From Phoronis australis (taxonomy: Eukaryota; Phoronida; Phoronidae), in assembly GCA_002633005.1 (NCBI GenBank), contig NMRA01000023.1, positions 1,050,194 to 1,114,193 of the forward strand: a stretch of DNA of 64,000 bases. The letters are read 5' to 3'. This document shows, piece after piece, positions 49,301 to 64,000 of the stretch. The notes below the pieces were generated by a model. It worked only from the letters and a program-made list of their open reading frames with translations. It did not search any database and was not told where the DNA came from. The position numbers were made by a program, and so were the translations under genes. Positions within the stretch are counted from its first letter, which is position 1. Every line of letters begins with the position of its first letter.

Positions 49301-49356
49301 GAAGTGGCATTCCTTTTCCTTGGCGTAGCCTGCCGCTCCGGAACACTGTCGGCCAT
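40314..49356 (-). CDS. TMEM41B: TMEM41B, ER-resident VTT/DedA-domain lipid scramblase
   Basis: Seven exons join in phase (minus strand, 5' to 3'): 49356-49290, 47100-46944, 46459-46331, 44604-44511, 43379-43275, 41180-41042 and 40483-40314, giving 286 residues against 291 in human. After a variable, basic, disordered N-terminus (1-47) comes a first membrane span (about 48-67). Then follows the conserved VTT core: LQTFAIPGSIFLSILSGF, a GRTL/GK loop, REHLLNYIIFLRITPFLPNW, and GVAPPSFVAIQAG. A last span and the KKLQQKF C-terminus complete it. Family members move phospholipids between ER leaflets and act with VMP1 in autophagosome formation and lipid droplet and lipoprotein metabolism. The start ATG fits because exon 1 ends in phase 1 as exon 2 needs. 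Exon 1 is the least conserved part. The gene is divergent from TTLL1. Confidence 0.95.
43480..45500 (-). repeat. Array of diverged repeats of about 135 bp in TMEM41B introns
   Basis: An anchor resembling AAAATTGCCACTAGGGGGC (plus strand) recurs at about 43680, 43800, 43930, 44070, 44205, 44925, 45063, 45188 and 45406, mostly 120-140 bases apart. Between anchors a second word recurs, resembling CAAATTTCATGAAGATCCAT, and after each anchor GTCAGATCCATTCAA-like text. The array spans introns 4 and 5 (counting from the 5' end) and is interrupted by exon 4. Read in the transcript direction the anchor is CCCCTAGTGGCAATTTT. The same anchor appears in TTLL1 intron 8. Confidence 0.7.
48110..48411. mobile_element. 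Foldback MITE with terminal inverted repeats of about 100 bp
   Basis: The ends are TAAGTACCTTTT and AAAAGGTACTTA-like, perfect for the outer eight bases. Arms stay alignable inward for about 100 bases, with long exact blocks such as TTTAACTCTTCCCAGCTT and its complement, and ACACCTTAG and its complement. Even the centre folds (GGCCAATTTTACAC against GTGTAAAACTGGCC). There is no coding capacity. It lies in intron 1 of TMEM41B. The superfamily is not determined; the outermost TTA/TAA could include the target site. Confidence 0.8.
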
Positions 49357-50828
49357 TGTTCCTGTGATCACAGAAACAGGTCGCTCTTTGTCTCTTAAAC
49401 TCTCAAAACTTCCAACTTCCTTTTATCAATTTGACAGACAATAACTTTTCATCAAGTCAAATAATATTCATTTAGTAGAGTTTAAATTCAATTATATTTC
49501 TACTATTCAAATTTTTAGGGAGTGTATCCAAATTCCTTCCAAAAAGTGTTATTCATTTTTTAGTCTAAGAGTACAAATGTCAAATATGGTTGAAAGTTGT
49601 ATGGCAACATATCAACAGCTCGCTGATTTTTGCAAAATTTGTGGCACTAACTCTGAGGCATATTTGTAGCTATCCAACGTATCACTAAAAGTAAGCTATA
49701 CGGTTATTTTTGTGTAAAACTAGAACTGTTGAGCGATAAGGAATGATATACATTAATGTGTTTACCAAATTAAACTGGATCTCCCTGCCCAACCGGGTCA
49801 ACCGAGTCCCGAGCGCCAAAACTGGCAAAAACGGCCTATCCCTGACCTAGGCCTAGCTAGCAGGTAGGCATATAGGGAGTGACCGAGCCAGCCAGCTAAC
49901 TGTATGAAAGCTACATCAAAATACAGCTTGGAACCTCTGTTAACCTCACATAGATCTTGGAAGTTGCACACCACTTGTGTAAATTATGCAGCCGTGGAAA
50001 GCAAACCACATCATTTTCTTGCATAATTTTCCTGCCTTTGTAACCAAAAAATCTGTCATCAACTTGAAAGCAGTATGACGCCCGTGACATGCGGTGCATG
50101 CATCATTTGCTAATTGTTTGCAACATCTTTCAGGAGATGGTGACAGCTTCATCAAAGCAAAATTTGCTCTGAAGTTTGGTTTGCTTGTATTGAAATGATA
50201 AAAACTAAAATTAATTAAGTGAAGCCAGTTCAAATTTGTTGTTAACATGCATGCAACCATATGTGAAAGAAAAACAGTTGACCTTGAAGTCTTGAAGAAT
50301 TACGTAGTAGTAGCCGAGATTACCCTGCCCGGGAATCGAACCAGCGACCCCCATAAAATTTACTTATTTGTTTATTTAAACTTATTAAAAAGACTGGAGA
50401 CCACTTCAGTGAATACACTGATTTTCAAGGGAGCCCAGTAGGAAATAATTACATGAAATGAAGTACACAGGGCTATGTGCACCAAGGATAGCAGTGGGCT
50501 GCACTTATTTACAGATGGGTTATGGATCTAGCAGTGATCGATTGATAAGTTATTGGGTGTTTACCTAAATGCAGTCTGTTGGAATGAATTGCAAATTTGT
50601 CGCTGTCTGAATTATGACCAAATTTATCATGTGATCTCCATGCTCGTGAGGATAATGTCAAGAATGACTCTCACTTCTCTGAATTTTATGCTGGTGTTTG
50701 TTGGGAATGAAGTGTCACTTTACTTTCTCACTGCCACTTACAGATCCGAATTTCAACTTGCGTGGCAATAGCCTAATGTTCTATAAAAGCTGGAGGTTTG
50801 TTGGCTGGTTACAGGTAATGAGCTGACC
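49357..50828. promoter_or_regulatory. Divergent intergenic (candidate bidirectional promoter) of TMEM41B and TTLL1
   Basis: These 1.47 kb between the two start codons must contain both promoters and 5' UTRs. An X-box-like GTTGTATGGCAAC lies at 49596-49608, and a second partial one (GACCATGGCAAC) overlaps the TTLL1 start codon. GGCCTAGGTC-like words cluster near 49845. A TTACAG|G just before the TTLL1 ATG could be an acceptor, so a non-coding first exon is possible. No clear TATA box is seen. Confidence 0.5.
50308..50355 (-). repeat. tRNA-like SINE fragment (B-box)
   Basis: On the minus strand the text GGTCGCTGGTTCGATTCCCG matches a Pol III B-box and T-loop (GGTTCGANTCC). No matching A-box or acceptor stem is present, so it is a remnant of a tRNA-derived SINE rather than a tRNA gene. 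Confidence 0.4.
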
Positions 50829-63453
<12,625 letters not shown>

Positions 63454-64000
63454 ACCTTATTTTGATCAAAATACATGTGACTGTACTATTTTCAAATTAT
63501 ATGTAAATATCAAATTTGTTTATTAATTACTAAATTTTCTGGTATAAGTTTTTAACAATGAACTGTTTAAAAACATTTTTGTGTTTTTATGTATTTTTCT
63601 ATCATACAACTGTCCTGAAAACAGTTGAGTTGATTCACTGTTTAGACCCGGATATAATCTCCTGTCAACAATGGCTGAAAGTTGTCATTTTAAGGCTTGC
63701 TTTGGACCTGTTTATGGTGATAAGTAGGGGGTCTTGGTGCTCAGCAATTACTCATCAGTAACCATAGCAACTGACTGGGTAATGAGAGGGAACTAGCGGC
63801 TGGGTTTGGAGGACAAATTTGTTCTTATGATCCCCCAGGTATTATTGTCTAATTTAATGAATTTAGTACTGTTTTTACTGGAATTTTATTGAATATTCAA
63901 TGTTATGTTACTTTCATGTTGTTTTTGTTTGTAATATTTAAGCAGTCTAAATTTTTAAATTAGGTAAATGCTGAATATTGGCATCGGTGTGCAGTCAAAA
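63454..64000 (+). other. 3' UTR and flank of TTLL1
   Basis: AT-rich sequence after the TTLL1 stop, presumably the 3' UTR. No canonical AATAAA is evident within the first 100 bases. The short ORF at 63558-63761 has no supporting signal. Confidence 0.5.

Overview
The window looks like nuclear DNA from a marine invertebrate animal. Genes are split by GT-AG introns, intergenic DNA is AT-rich and full of short repeats, and three complete metazoan genes can be rebuilt exon by exon with matching splice phases. Frequent ACATGTA-type palindromes, an astacin fused to a WSC domain and a C6orf89 homologue would fit a hemichordate or cephalochordate, but the species cannot be fixed from sequence alone. 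The assembly is a draft: it has one run of 178 Ns and three single Ns. Two of the single Ns sit exactly at the junction of near-identical tandem copies, so both haplotypes were probably laid end to end.

Layout. 1-15.6 kb is sparse. It holds part of a protein-kinase-like gene (minus, about 2.1-5.1 kb), a 1.4-kb non-autonomous DNA transposon with TA-flanked terminal inverted repeats (5641-7035), and parts of an unrecognised minus-strand gene (exons at 7585-8339 and 14722-14987). Several plus-strand coding-looking exons at 12.3-13.8 kb are also unrecognised. 15.7-25.1 kb holds a complete nine-exon secreted astacin metalloprotease with a C-terminal WSC domain (plus strand). 25.1-29.7 kb is mostly non-coding, with one duplicated and partly decayed ORF. 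29.8-37.8 kb holds a six-exon C6orf89/BRAP-like single-pass membrane protein gene (plus), whose fifth intron contains the N gap and an assembly duplication. 40.3-49.4 kb is TMEM41B (minus, seven exons). 50.8-63.5 kb is TTLL1 (plus, 13 exons), with one exon present twice because of an assembly duplication.

How the genes relate. TMEM41B and TTLL1 are head-to-head with 1.5 kb between start codons, so they may share regulatory DNA. TTLL1 is a tubulin polyglutamylase of cilia and axonemes, and X-box-like (RFX-type) motifs occur in this interval. C6orf89-like and TMEM41B converge tail to tail. The genes do not form one pathway.

I found no clearly new multi-gene system. The most unusual signals are a hammerhead-ribozyme-like motif in a haplotype-specific insertion of a TTLL1 intron, with a second degenerate relative in the same gene; two families of roughly 135-bp intronic repeats, one carrying X-box palindromes; and a kinase-like exon that lacks several canonical residues.
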